In this document: positions 13,101 to 25,962 of the stretch, in pieces
Numbering within the stretch: position 1 is the first letter of the stretch
Layout: each line of letters opens with the position of its first letter
The notes under the pieces: generated by a model
Databases searched by the model: none
What the model saw: only the letters and a program-made list of their open reading frames with translations
What the model was told of the DNA's origin: nothing
Origin: Casuarius casuarius
Taxonomy: Eukaryota > Chordata > Aves > Casuariiformes > Casuariidae
Direction: 5' to 3'
Assembly (NCBI GenBank): GCA_003342895.1
Contig: PTFA01000369.1
Span: forward strand, 551,829 to 615,828
Length of the DNA stretch: 64,000 nt
Program-made: the position numbers and the translations under genes

Positions 13101-14146
13101 AATGATTTACCACTTCTTTCAAGGCTACAGCTTCCATATTTTTTAGATATTACTGAAATACAATAATAGTGGAACTTATATACAGATTATATACAAACTG
13201 ATGTGCCACTAATTCAAAGTAGCTAGCATAAAAAAGGCATGCAATTGAAAGTCAGTTTAGTCCTTAATGTACTTGAGGTGATTTGGTCTTAAAGGAGTAT
13301 AACAATAAATGGTGAAAGGTAAGCAAGGCAATATTGTCCGAGAAACAGTAGTTTTAACAACATACCCCCGTCAGTAAAATTGTTCAGGGACAGAGTTCCC
13401 TATAAATACAAGCATCTTCTTCAAAACACTAATGACCTGTCTCAAACCCCTGTAGAAGTTGGGAAGCCACAAAATAGTATCTAGATGGCAATTACTCACT
13501 TAGAATTGTAATATGTGGCATGAATTTCATCTGTTTTCTCTAGCCTTTCCTCAGCTGAACTCTTCAGTGTTTATTAGGCCTCATCTATGGGACTGTCACT
13601 GTTCTGCTATTCCATACCAAAAGAAAAAAAAAGCCTCTTGTTTTTTTCAGATCCTGTTCAGACTTCCATGTCAAATGGCATCCACATAATTTTGGAGGAC
13701 ATTTCTTCAACTTCTGGAGCCTCATGCTTGCAGTTGATAATACTGAATGCATTCAAATACATCTTGGCAGCTTCTGCCGATGTTTCCAGGTATGTTGATC
13801 TAGATTGTCCTTTCTTCATCCTTATAACTAAGCAAGTGCTAATAGTTTCAGATCATGTCAGATGGATCATTTGTTACATTTTTTTACTTGATGTTTACGT
13901 ATACATTTATATAAACATCAAATCTCCTAGCAGCAAGGAAGTGTAGTCCAGTGTTACTGTGCTGGCCTTGAGAAGAGAAGTAACGATTCAGTTCCTAGAT
14001 GTAGAAAATGTGGCAGCTTGAGGGTGGTGAGAACTTACTTGCATGGGACCTGAAATGGTATCTTATCTCAGGCTTGTCTTTGTGCTAATACGGCTATGTG
14101 TTTTTTACTCAGATCAGAGCACAGTCAGAATGAACTTGTGTCCCCC

Positions 14147-14167
14147 AAAACAAACAAACAAACAAAC
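14147..14167. repeat. (AAAC)n microsatellite
   Basis: About five consecutive AAAC units follow a CCCCC run. It is a simple-sequence repeat. Confidence 0.85.
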
Positions 14168-14826
14168 TTGTAGTCATACTTAAACATGTGTTATGTGGGG
14201 CATATCTAGACTGACTATACAGGCAGCGAGCTGCCTTAAAACTTTTAAAAATTGAAGTGTAGATAAGCACTTAAAAGGGACCATAGCTTCATCAGCCAAT
14301 TAGCACATCTGAGGTTAACTACTGAAAGAGATCTTTCACAGGAATTTGAGTGATCTTAAAGATGCTAGCAAGTCACTCACTATAATAATAGACCAGCCAT
14401 GACCTAAGAAAAGATTGATCTTTGAAAGTACATAGTAGTTTTCAGGCAAAGAGATGTAAAAGCTGAGGTAATTGGAACACTGATTTTTAAATTATTATTA
14501 TTTTTAAAAATTGGACAAAAAAGCCCCTGACCTTTTACTTTCATATAGTTATTTATTCATTTTTTAATTTTTACTTTGTGTGTGAATGTGTGTATGTCTG
14601 CCATCGCCAGGAACAAAAACAGCTGGGGATACTGAAGTCAATTTCCCTTCTGCTCTTCTTTATATGGAGCTGGTACGTGTACCTCCAGTCAGCCCTGTCA
14701 TGTCAAAATTAACTTTCTGAATTATTGTTGTTCGCCTGATTTCACAATCAGCACTTTGCAACTCACAACACTGTCACTAACAATCTGACCAAAGGCAAGA
14801 ATTGCTTTAGTGTCTAGATTGGTTTG

Positions 14827-14903
14827 TGTTGGATAATCTCAAGAGCTTTCAGCAGCAGTAGTGCTGTTGGATAATCTCAAGAGCTTTCAGCAGCAGTAGT
14901 GCT
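14827..14903. repeat. Perfect 38-bp tandem duplication
   Basis: Positions 14,828-14,865 and 14,866-14,903 are identical 38-bp units, beginning GTTGGATAATC and ending GTAGTGCT, directly abutting. With no differences the duplication is either very recent or an assembly artefact. Confidence 0.9.
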
Positions 14904-15530
14904 TAAGTACAGCTGAAGTAAAACAAAATAGAATATCTGAATTAGAAAAAAGCCTCTTCTATCAGCTGTTCTTTCTCTCCTTCTGGAATCCTGAATCCTG
15001 ACTTCAAGTAATACAGTGCTGTGTTTAACAACTTGGGCTTTTAAAACTCAGTTTAAAAACTCAGTGAATATCTCAAATGTTTCTCTGTTGTCCCTTGACG
15101 TGACTAGAGTGTACAAACTCTTGTTTTTTGGAACATCACGGGAATAAACACCAGAGACAGTGTCTTGCAGCTTGAAGTCCACTTCCAGTCACCACTTGAT
15201 TTTTTTTCTTTACTTTTCCATGACTGCCACTACTTACTTCTTTCCTAAGAAAGAGAATATGAGGGAGACGGAATATAGGCTGGGGGTGGGGAGGGCAAGG
15301 GGAGTTACCTATGTCCATTCTCCTAACTGTCATCATCTTTTCATGTCCTTTTCTACAAAAACAAAGACACTGGTCAGGCAAACTCTTCTCTTCACATGCA
15401 CATCCGTTGGGGTAAAATATGTTTCCACTATTTGGTTCTTATAACTGTGCCAAATAAAGATGGATGCGGATTCACAGCAGCCCTGTTTAAGTAAATGTAT
15501 TTGATATACTAAGCACTAGTAAGATTAAAA

Positions 15531-15547
15531 AATATATATATATATAT
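15531..15547. repeat. (TA)n microsatellite
   Basis: A pure AT dinucleotide run of about eight units. Confidence 0.85.
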
Positions 15548-18500
15548 GTCTGGCAGCAACAGAACTGTTCAACTGCCAGTATTGAGGTTGAGATGAACCT
15601 TGATTAAAAAGCTTGAGAGAGGCAATCGATGCATATTACCAGGACAAATACTTTATTTCACAAGCAAGGACCAGGTAACAAACAATGATACGCAGGCCTA
15701 AATCCAGAATAAGATATGTGACTTCTTTCTAGCCTCATGATAGTATAATTCAGACCACAATCTGGCTTTAATTCTTCTTCAATACTGGCAGGAGTTTTAT
15801 GTGCTCCGGAAGCAGTATTGCTAGTTCAGGACAGGACTAGAAGAGCTTTGCTTCTCTTTGAGGAAGCTCTGAATGAAACCCTACTACTAATCTCAGCTAA
15901 TTGCCAAGGGAATATCAGCAGCTGTACATAGCTAGAATAGTTCTGCCACCGAGCCAGTCCCGGGCAGGACAGAGACTATAAATTGGAGAGGGAGAAAGGA
16001 TGCATTCCCAACTATTTATTGCATCTCTGACTTCCTAGTTTCTCCCATACTTTAACTTGATATAAAACATGTGTGCCAGTAGAGGGCATTACATGCCTCA
16101 ATAAAATAAAGATTGATAAACAATGTAAAAGAAAGGAGAAATTCTTTTTCTAACCTTTCTTAACATACTGAATATTTAATGTAACTAATCAAAGCTTAAT
16201 ACAAACTGAAATTTCCCAAGCCCAGGGCCTATCAGATGTTTCTCGAGTGCTCATTCATTTCAGTAGCTCTTCTACTGGAACAAACAGTAAAGGAGAGTTT
16301 CTCACTTGCAAACAAAGGTTGAAATTGAACTATTAGAACTGAAAACTTTTTTCCTTCTAAACAGATGAGTCAGAATTAAGAAAAGCATGTTTATTTTTAA
16401 CAAATTCATTGCATAATTTTTCTTATCTTTTCTCCTAATGCTTAGCAGACTTCTTCTACTTAGTGAGCCATATTCTCAGCTTATTTGTGTGAGGTTTGCT
16501 TTGTTAGTGTCAGGTAATATTGAACTCCATCGGGTAAGGAGCCAGCCTTTGAATATAATTAACTATAGAAATATGGCAGAGCTAAGGGTGCATTTGTAAT
16601 TTCACGTGTACACTTAAAATTTAAAAATTTATATTAGAAAAATAAATGTTTGTTGATTTCATTTAACAGTTCTGCAATCTTGTACAAGGATCCTGATTTT
16701 TTTCTTTTTATTTCAAAAAGTTCAACATGTAGGGAGACCTTCAATTTCTACTTATAAATTGTAATTTTCTATAAATCAAGCAAAATGCATGTAGTCATTA
16801 GAGGTGAAAGACAATGACTGGGGAAAGCACAAAACAAACTGCATTTTTTATAGTTTTTGTGTAGCTTCTCATTGCAATTGACTCAATCTCTGAATTTAAA
16901 ACCTTGAGAGTTTTTTGACAGGGTCTGAGTTTTCAGTAATGCTTTTAATGATCCCCTGATTTCACATATTAGAACAACTTATCATGAAAAAACAAATTGT
17001 CTCAAATTACCTTTCCATCTTCAGATTTAAAAAGGAATTCTCTAATGAAGGTTTTTCTAACAAGTGATATCTTGCTACTTGGTAATATTGTTGTATTTTT
17101 GTTCTGCAAATTCTCGAGGTAAAAGTAGGGTCTTCAGGGAAAACTGTACAACAGCAGAGTCTATATACGAATGCATCTAGCATCAGTGATGTATCATCAA
17201 ATAATCTAATATACAGTTCTTAACAGTAACTTACTATTAGTTCCTCTAAAATAGTTTGTTTTATTAAACTACTGAACAGGATTTCTCTTAGTTCAACCTA
17301 GCAGCAAAAATTTGAAAACATATAAGAAAGAATATCTGTACTTCTAAAACACGTTAAAAATAAATCTTATTGAAAAAGCTACATAAAATAATACCACTTC
17401 TTTCTAGAAAAATATTCAATTATTTTTGAAGTTAGTGACAAAACTGTTATGTACAAAAAGTAAAAATCTAAAAGGTAGATGAGTCATCAAACAGTAAGGA
17501 TGAAAAATAATTTCTTCAGTGGATTATACTTTTTAGGTAAGGATGTAAAGAAGGTAACAACCAATTTTTTTTTCTTAACTATAGAAAGCATTCCAACTCT
17601 TCAAGTTTGTAGATGAGTACTAAATTTCAGATCTTACAGAGCAAACATAATATAATCACTATTTGTTTAGAAGACAAGGACGTGCACTGACTTAAATCTA
17701 TTGCTTGGATACAGCAACTCCATTGGGCTGTTTTCAAGGTGACTTACAGAATATCATTACTGGGTACAATACATTCACTTGCCTGTTTATTTGGTGTGTT
17801 TTTGCTTCCTTACTTTAATACGAGTATAGCAAATTAATAGTTTATAATATATTTATCAGAAATATTAATAACATTTGAAAGTAAAATGCTTGTATTTAAG
17901 TGCACTTCTAAAATAAAATACTACTTTGTTCTGCCTCATTGGACCAGGGGAAGAATGTCTTTCCAATAAAAAGATAAATGCACAAGAGACAGGTATAGAA
18001 GAGGCACATTCACACTTTGACTATGTCTTCCTTTCACTTATTTCAGAATTCAGTAAAAAGCTTTGTTCGTCTTAGATGAGAAAAGTCCTTGCCTGCTAAG
18101 CCTAAAACAATCTCAACTTCCAGCACTGAGAGAGAGGCTGCTCTACAATCAGGAAGGACTGTGCCAGGAAGCAAAGGCTAATCAGTCTTGAAAGCAGCTG
18201 TCCTGACAAGTAGCATTAGGAAACTGTGGGGTGATATTAATTCAAACTCTAAGGTGAATGCAGCCAGTATCTGAGCTTTAAAACAAACTCTAATGGAAAG
18301 ACCCATGCAACGTTTTTATAAATTCTTTTATGGGTGTTTAAGCTGAACTCTGAAAGCTGAGCTATCAAAGTCAATGAGACTGCTCTCAGGATTAAAAAAA
18401 AAGTTTGTGCTAGAAAAAGTTTAGAAGGAAGAGATAGCAGAAGGCTTTACAAATACCTTACATTTCTTGTGGCTTCTTTGACATAGTTTCTTTCAAAAAA

Positions 18501-19204
18501 AAAAAACAAAACGTGAGAGGCAGCTCACAATGCACTTGTCCGTATAAAGTGAAAATGTTTGCTGTTTTGACTATAATAGCAAATTGCGTATCACAAACAC
18601 TGTGTATCCCAGTTGGCATGCAAAGAGGTTAATTTTCCTGATTTCAGCCAATGCTTCTTAAGCAAAACTTCTACAGAAATCATAAATAAAAATAAGTATG
18701 TATGTAGTAAATTTTCATCCTGACCAGTAATAATTTTAATAAAAAGCTATGCTTTCTAGCCAACAGGTTAACTTTCAACAGAAGTTTTGAACAGTCAGAG
18801 TTATTAGGTTATTTGCAGATCTATGATTTATGAACACGTTTTTCTTGTGGGGGAAAGAAACTAATTTTAATAGTATTGTTTCTTTTCCGATACACAATAG
18901 ATAGAAGCGAATCACTGAGTGTATACATCATCCCAGACTAGGAAGGCTTGGACAAAGGATGTACTTAGCTTATTTTTCCTGCACAGGGAAAAACACACTG
19001 CCACTAGTACAGGTATCAAGAAGAGGAACTGCAGGTCAATGACAACAACTGGACGGAACCTAAAAAAGAGGTGAGAAAAAATGAGTCACTAGTATAACTG
19101 AGAGACATGTCTCTGCATCATGTGTAAACAAGGCCTCTAACCGTGTTTCCTACTTTTTTAGCACTTGAACAATTCTTAAGATGATGGCTTGAGACTTGAA
19201 AGAT

Positions 19205-19345
19205 GGTTTTAGCTCCCCTCTCCACTCTGCAGGTCCTGGATGGCTTTGAGCAAAACATTTCTCACCTGAATAATGAGGATAAGAATAATAACACTTTTCT
19301 ACCTCAAGGGGCTAATTGTGAGAATAGAATAGTTGCCCAGATGCT
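19205..19345 (+). repeat. MIR-like SINE relic
   Basis: The order of words matches the 3' half of the MIR/CORE-SINE consensus. A TTTGAGCAA stretch stands for TTGGGCAAG, then TTTCTCACCTGAATAATG, then GATAAGAATAATAAC, then CTACCTCAAGGGGCTAATTG, then TGAGAATAGAATAG. These relics are known in amniote genomes, including birds. The match is from memory of the consensus and is diverged. The 100-aa frame over it is therefore not a gene. Confidence 0.65.
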
Positions 19346-22300
19346 ACAGCAATGTATCCAAGTAAGTTTAAAAAGAATTTTCAAACAAAATAATCAGATT
19401 TCCATTATTCTTTACATGATTATAATTCAAAAATCTCTTCTCAGCAATCATAAGCTGTTTGTATGTAAGCAAATAATTTCTGGGTGGATAGCCTCAGAAA
19501 TGTGAACAATACTTATCAGGCAATACTTCAGAGAGGTAATGGAAAAATGGACAAAGAGGAGATGATCAAATTAGTAAATGACCTACACAACAGCTTCTCA
19601 GTCGCAGCCAGAGCAGTGACTTCTAGGTTGCTTAGTCTGGTCCCTTCAAAACAGTGAAGTTTTAGTTTGAAAAGTGATTATGTAAAAATAGCACTTCCTA
19701 CTCAGCAGATCTGTTCCTGTGTGCTTTAGTGGAGAGAGGAAAAAAAAAATGAACTGCATGTCTTCACTGCTGAGCTACCATATCTCTGGGAAAAGAAACT
19801 GGACTATACTCCACTTTATGCAACATCACCAAAATCGCCAACTTAAAACTAATGTAACTGGGCAAAGCCCATCATTTCAAATTGTGTCCTTGGAAACTAG
19901 ACCTGCATAACCTAATTATTCTCAGCTGAATGGAAATGAGTGAAATGTAAAGAAATAAATCCTTCAGACTGAAAAATCATGATTGAATTTCCTCCAGTTT
20001 CCTATCATCATCCAACTAATCAAGTTATTTCTCTCCCAGGTGGAAAATGAAAAGAAAGTGAGAGATAATGATGATTCTTTTCTTAAATATTTGGCAGGTC
20101 ATTTCAGAGCATGGAGCCCATATAAGTTTCAGGAGGTTATATAAGGACTTCAGAAGGCTAACAGTATGATAACAACTGCTAGCACAGGGATGCGAGCAAT
20201 GCAACAAAACCAGATTCATATAGTCTGGCCAGCCATTTCCCAGGGATGTCAGACTCTTGAGTGATGGAGTGGGCTTTGCCACTATCAGCTGTCTCCTGTT
20301 TTCAAAGGATTAATGTATGACAACAAATGTTCCTCTCCCAGCCTTTCAAAAGAAGTCTTCTTTCTCACTGTGCTCATTCTCCCCACCCCCAGAAGAGCAG
20401 ATGAGGATGCTCAGTGTTTTGTTTTGTTTTTTTAAGTACAATCTTTAACACTGGAAAATGCATACTTAGTATCTGTCTAGAAATTTGAAAGGTTACTTTG
20501 ATCATTTTTGCCAATTATATACCTGTTAGAGGAGAGCATATTTACATCTTTAATATTCAGCTAATCTACAAAAACTTCTTTGATCAACTAGACATGCTAT
20601 TTATCCTCAAAAACTGTGCCAAAGTCTCATCTCTAGATAGTCTAATGTGTGAAGTGATGAATTTGTTTTCAAGTCTTTTGCAGAATGCCTTCCACTTTTC
20701 ACTTTGGACTAAAACACCTACCCTTTTAACAAGTGGATTGCATCTCCCGAACTCTATCTTTAAATAGAAAAGAAATAATATCAGAGTGATTCCCTTAGGC
20801 TTTTGCCTGACATTTCACTACTCAGAAAACTTCTGAGAAAGAAAAACTAATGACATGGTGCTTGCAGACACAATCCTTCTAGACAAACAGAAATGGCTAG
20901 GTATTTCTCTTCCCTATCTGTGACATAAGTCATTCCAGTGGGCCTTACAGCCACAGACCCTGAAAGCCCTCGGTAAGTTCCCAGGGCTGTGGAACTCAGA
21001 AGCTTCACTGGCCCTAGCACTACAAGTTTTGAGTTAGGGCTTCCATGCTCATTGCAAATGGTCACACACAAGAAGATTAACTTTGCAGGAAAAAACCCAC
21101 ATAAATTCTGACAGAAGCCCATCTAGCAATGTAGGTTTTCCAACAGAACCTGGATTCAGATCTGTTACATCAGATTTAGACAAAAGCAAATCCCTGTAAA
21201 AAGGCATCAAATTTCTGTGATCAAATTGTGTTCTTACAAAACATGCTTTCCAAGCAATGACTGGGCCTGTAATTCTGTTCTTTTGTACCAAGCTTTCTCT
21301 TGAATCTCTGCAAAAAAAACCCCTTTCCCAAAAACAAAATCCATCCAAGAATGTTTTATTCAACAAAAGAGTAAGAGTCAAATCCAGCATCACAATTCCT
21401 TGATGTATTTAGAATGTAATATTTGCTTTGAACCTCAGGCTGGGTCTTGGAGCGCCTTCAAGCATGGTATGTCTGCATGTTTACTAAGAAAGTACTGGGT
21501 ATTCTTTTCTTTATGGTACCAGGCATTCTAATGACAAAGGATTAACACATCTGGCAAGTAAGATATACAGTCTGATAATTAAACTGTAACATATCTGGAG
21601 TCACTGTCAGCAAAGCACTTCTTGTTTACAGCCCTGAAATTGAAGTACCATGATAGACCCTTCGCAGGAAAAACTGCTAGAGTTGCAGTCCTGCCACAAT
21701 TACTCCAGTTTTTTTGCAGAATATTCCTCAGAGTTCCCACATCTGGGAGCATGTGTACCAGTGGACTCTATGTGCAGGCAGCTCAGGTATGTTGCAGCTC
21801 AGTGAGCTAGGCTCCATCTATCAGTAATATGACTCACTAAGGGTATTCTGGTCTTGAAAGAATAACTAACTGTGCACAATCTTGTCTTGGAGTGAGATGC
21901 AAATATACTCCAACTTATTTAAGCTACCCTACAAGATGCAAAACAGATAATGAAAATATTAAAGAGAAACATTTAATTATAGAAAAATTGATCCTCGCCT
22001 AGCATAAAAATATTTTGGACGTTGTAAAGCGTCTTTTCTCAACAATTATAAGATTGGCAAACAGTAGAATGTGCTACAAGCATATAAGGAATGTTTTAAA
22101 AAACTTACAAATAGGTAAAATTAAATACAGTCTTCAGTGACTTTTTTTTTTTCAAAATCTCTAGTTCTTTTCTTTTTTGGCTTTAATCAGAAGACTCATT
22201 TTCTTTGCAAAAATGTTTTTTCTACCTGAGACAAATTTGTGGAAACAGATTTACTGAGAATAATTTTGACACTTTTCTGACAACTGTCAGTGCTGCCTGG

Positions 22301-23159
22301 TGAAAGTAGCTAAATTTTGCTGTAGATGAGATTTGGAAAAACTCATAAAAATAGTTTCTGAATTCATCCAAACATCATCCCCATAAAGACCAATCTAAAT
22401 AGAAATGTAAGGATTGTAATTTTTTACTTACGGCAGGAACGCCATTTGGTATACAGCACTCACAGGTTAATATTAAAGTATTAATTTTTCCCCAAGAAAA
22501 GAAACTGACTTTAAGTGTTGGTTCCAAATTTTATTTTTAAAGCTGCCTGAATTGAATTTCTATCATCTATTCTTTCAAAATTGCAAGGAGACTGATTTGC
22601 TTCCAGTGATTTCAAGTTGAAGACTAAAATCTCTTAAGATTTATTGAAGAAAGAAAATAAAAATGGCAGGGATCTCTGCTATGTAGATAGAGGGTGCAAA
22701 GAACAGCTAAGGACTCTGTCCCTGCAAGTCATGAACCATAAATCACTCCTTTGTGCTGTAAAAAATTTAAGGCTCAAGGCTCTCGGTACAAAAGCAACCA
22801 GAGGACATCATCAGTATTTCGGTGAAGTTGCATTGCCTGGTGACGATTTGCACTGTTTAAACTAGGTTTCTAGAGCTAACTCCACAAGCAGTCTGCATCC
22901 TACAAGGCAGTGTGACAGGGGCCTTTAAACTCTATATACCTGACAAAACTCATCTTCGGTGCAATGCTTTTTATATTCTCTGTCTTGATGGTTCATCTCT
23001 CAAATAAACTTTTGGTAGCTTCTTATTTAAATTCTTCATAGTATAACCAGTTAAAAGGTGCTTCAGATGACAACTTAATAAAAGCTGATCATGTGAAAAC
23101 AGAATAGAACAAGATGACAAGAAATTAGACTACTATTCTTGGTATTCCATAGTTTTTTT

Positions 23160-23300
23160 TCTCATTCTGAGAAATTTGTTTAACCTTCCTATGCCTCATT
23201 GTACTCTCTATAAAATAACGATAATGATACATACCTATTCTATAGAGATCTGGGAAGATAATTATCTTTATATTGAAGGCTATGGGAATGAAAAGTATCA
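23160..23300 (+). repeat. MIR-like SINE relic
   Basis: The MIR word order is again visible: TTTAACCTTCCTATGCCTCA, then TCTATAAAATAACGATAATG, then ATACCTATTCTATAGAG, then GGAAGATAATTA. It lies about 40 bases left of the minus-strand exon-like frame at 23,343-23,567. Boundaries are approximate. Confidence 0.65.
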
Positions 23301-24034
23301 TTACTTCACTGTTATTTAATTGTGTTAAAATTATCTTTCAACTTATATTAAAGTCTTTGGTATTAAATATAAAAAGACTAAGTAGAAGTATTCAATGCCA
23401 TAGTGCTTTACTTTCTCCACGGTGAAGGTGTTCACATATATGACTAGATTGGCAGTTCCAGGTCCTTTTACAGAAACAGAGCCTATCTTCTCTTTGTAGG
23501 AGAAAGAATCTCTATCAAATTTGTATCTCCTATTTAGTTCAGGTTCTTTGTGGCCAGCTTGTTTCATGTTTTAGAGCTTTTTGGCTTTGCTAGCATTATA
23601 ATGCTGTTCTAGTAATTATGCTACAAAGAATAATCATCTAAAAATAAGCTAGAAGGCCAGTCTCTCTGATGTTAATGTCCCAGCTGGAAGGATAACAATA
23701 GTAGGATGTTGACTGAATACAAATCTCTCTGCAGCTTTCTAATAAACTTTCCTCAGTACAGTGATAACATAAACAATGTTTTTCAGAGCAATTTCTAATG
23801 GTAAATATGATTCCTATTTTAAGACAGGTCCAAAGTCTCAATGAAAATTAGGAACAATTAAGATTAGTGCAACATAACTCCCTCCTTCCTTTGCTCTAAC
23901 CAGTGACCATGTTTCCTGAAGTAATTCTTGTAAAATCAGAAGAGTCTTGTCAGCATAAAGATTACCACATCAACACCAGAAGGTCAGAGACTATTTGATC
24001 TATTAAAATAGTGCATTTTGATAGGTGAGATATA

Positions 24035-24115
24035 CAGGTAGATGTAATAATAGAAACACGACATCCCTTGCCCCCAATGAATTTACAGTCTAATACTAGA
24101 CAGAGGAATTAATGA
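24035..24115. repeat. Old interspersed-repeat fragment
   Basis: The phrase CCTTGCCCCCAATGAATTTA followed by CAGTCTAATACTAGACAG resembles the 'CCCTGCCC-CAAAGAGCTTACAGTCTAA' motif seen across old LINE/SINE families of amniotes (described here from memory). The family is not assigned. Only this short core is recognisable. Confidence 0.4.
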
Positions 24116-24148
24116 AGATCTTGGGTGTATTAGCCCCTTCTGACCTTT

Positions 24149-24194
24149 NAAAAAAAAAAAAAAAAAAAAAGAAAAAAAAGAAAAAAAAAGAAAG
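24149..24194. repeat. Poly-A tract with one undetermined base
   Basis: A single N at 24,149 precedes a long A run interrupted by a few G bases, then a short GT-rich stretch. The N marks an uncertain base at a homopolymer, so the true length of the run may differ. No retroposon body is visible upstream apart from the old fragment near 24,035. Confidence 0.85.
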
Positions 24195-24291
24195 CTCTGT
24201 GTGTGTGGTGGGGATATAAGAATAACCCTAACAATATTTAGAGGGTACTTAAATAAGAAGCATCAAGGAAGTTTACCTGAATTCACATATT

Positions 24292-24338
24292 CATATATAC
24301 ACACATGTATGCACGTGTGTGCGTGTGTATTTATATAA
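24292..24338. repeat. Mixed TA/CA/TG microsatellite
   Basis: Alternating purine-pyrimidine DNA (ATATACACACATG, then GTGTGTGCGTGTGT, then TATA) of about 45 bases. Such runs can adopt Z-DNA, which is inference only. Confidence 0.8.
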
Positions 24339-25084
24339 AATAATTTTATATGGCTCCATATAGGATATAGGTATTAAGTAAGCTGATGTGAAATTTTGGG
24401 AAATGGTTATAGCAGGTCAAATTTTCCTCCTAAGATACTAGGAAAATTTACAGCGTGACTCACCAAGATGGCAATTGGCATTACTTGTTTGCTGGGTCTT
24501 TACCTTTCTGTGCCAAAATGAAGAGCACATTTCATCCTCTAAAGTGTCTTCAGACATTACAGTCCCCTGCAGCTCTGAGTCACAAATCAAGTACATAGTA
24601 CAGCATGGATTCTCAGTATCTGATAGTGTTCTGGTTCCCAAGTTTTGACTGTGAGGAATGGTGTAGCTCTACAGCAGTAGCTAAATTAGTTTCAAAAACC
24701 CACTAGAACCATACACATGTAGTTTATTTCTGTTGCAATTCAGAAAACAGACTAGCCTGTGATAAATTAATACCAGTGTTCAGAGGCAGTCAGAGTATGA
24801 ATTAAATAAAGGTTCTGTAAGACTACTTATATTTAATAACCACGAGCAAGAACTACTGTTATCTTCTGAAATGGTATTGCCTAGCTACTGGGAACAATGT
24901 GAGAGTAAAGAAAAGTAATACATTGACTTTATTACTGTCTGTGATAGTAAAGATCATGGCAAATAAAATCCCAAGAAAAAAGTCTCAGGGTCACTGTGCA
25001 ACAGCAGCACAGCCATATTATACAAGGTATTGAAGCTACCCTGACAGATAAGGTTTAAAGGGTCCAAAAGTTCTAAGCAAGAAA

Positions 25085-25962
25085 CTTCACAGAAATTTGC
25101 AGATGACACAAAACTGGGAGGAGTGGCTGATATACCGGATAGTTGCACTGCTATTCAAAGGGACCTTGACAGGCTGGAGAAATGGGCAGAGAGGAGCCTC
25201 ATGAAGTTCAACAAAGGGAAGTGCAGAGTCCTGCACGTAGGGAGGAATAACCCCATGCACCAGTACGTGCTGGGGGCCAACTAGCTGGAAAGCAGCTCTG
25301 CAGAGAAGGACCTAGGGGTCCTGGCAGACAGGAAGCTGAACGTGGGCCAGCAATGCAACCTCGTGGCAAAGGCGGCCAATGGTGTCCTGGCTGCATTAGG
25401 AAGAGCGTTGCCAGCAGAATGAGGGACATGATGCTTTCCCTCTGCTCAGCACAGGTGAGGCCACATCTGGACTGCTAGGTCCAGTGCTAGGCTCCCCCAG
25501 TACAAGATAGACATGGAGCTACTGGAGTGAGTCCAGTGATGGGCCCTAAAGATGATCAAGGGCATAGAGCATCTCCCATAAGGACATGCTGAGACAGCTG
25601 GGACTGTTCAGTCTGGAGAGGAGATGGCTCAGGGAGAGATCTTATCAATGTACATAAAATCTGATGGGATAGTGTAAAGAGGACAAGGACAGACTCTTCT
25701 CAATGGTGCCCAGTGACAGATGAGAGGCAATGGGCAAGAAGTGAAGCATAGGAAACTCTACCTGAACACAAGAAAATGCTTCTTTACTGTGAGGGTGGTG
25801 GAGCACGGGAACAGGTTGCCCAGAAAGGCTGTGGAATCTCCATCCTTGGATTCAAAACCTGACTGGACATGGTCCTCAGCTCTAGCTGATCCTGCCTGAG
25901 CAGAGCAGTTGGACCAGATGATCTCCAGTGGTCTCTTTCAACCCCAACTATTCTGTGATTCT
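25085..25962 (+). mobile_element. CR1 LINE 3' fragment with the CR1 tail
   Basis: The element begins at the reverse-transcriptase FADD box (25,096-25,107) and reads on through [31 protein letters not shown] and VLHVGRNNP until a TAG stop near 25,281. Further ORF2 remnants (SSSAEKDLGVLADRKLN and onward) continue in broken frames. The 3' end has the usual CR1 CTCCAGTGGTCTCTTTCAAC block and ends with about one and a half copies of the ATTCTGTG octamer. It overlaps the first CR1 fragment in content (FADD box to the SLEK region), so it is a separate insertion. It is inactive. Confidence 0.92.

Larger units (their letters stand above)
9898..25084. other. AT-rich noncoding DNA between the two CR1 fragments
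   Basis: No convincing gene is present. It contains microsatellites, a 38-bp tandem duplication, two MIR-like SINE relics, an old repeat fragment near 24.07 kb, an unresolved base in a poly-A run, one + strand exon-like block (13,651-13,789) and one minus-strand exon-like frame (23,412-23,567), described separately. From about 17 kb onward many lines have more A than T on the + strand. Confidence 0.65.

Noticed and set aside
19203..19505. 100-codon + strand frame
   Set aside because: It lies over a MIR-like SINE relic and shows no domain.
21049..21393. 114-codon minus-strand frame
   Set aside because: Length is within chance for this window, and no motif or flanking splice sites were convincing.
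8309..25962. Idea that the two CR1 fragments are halves of one split element
   Set aside because: Both contain the segment from the FADD box to the SLEK region, so they are separate insertions and not one interrupted copy.
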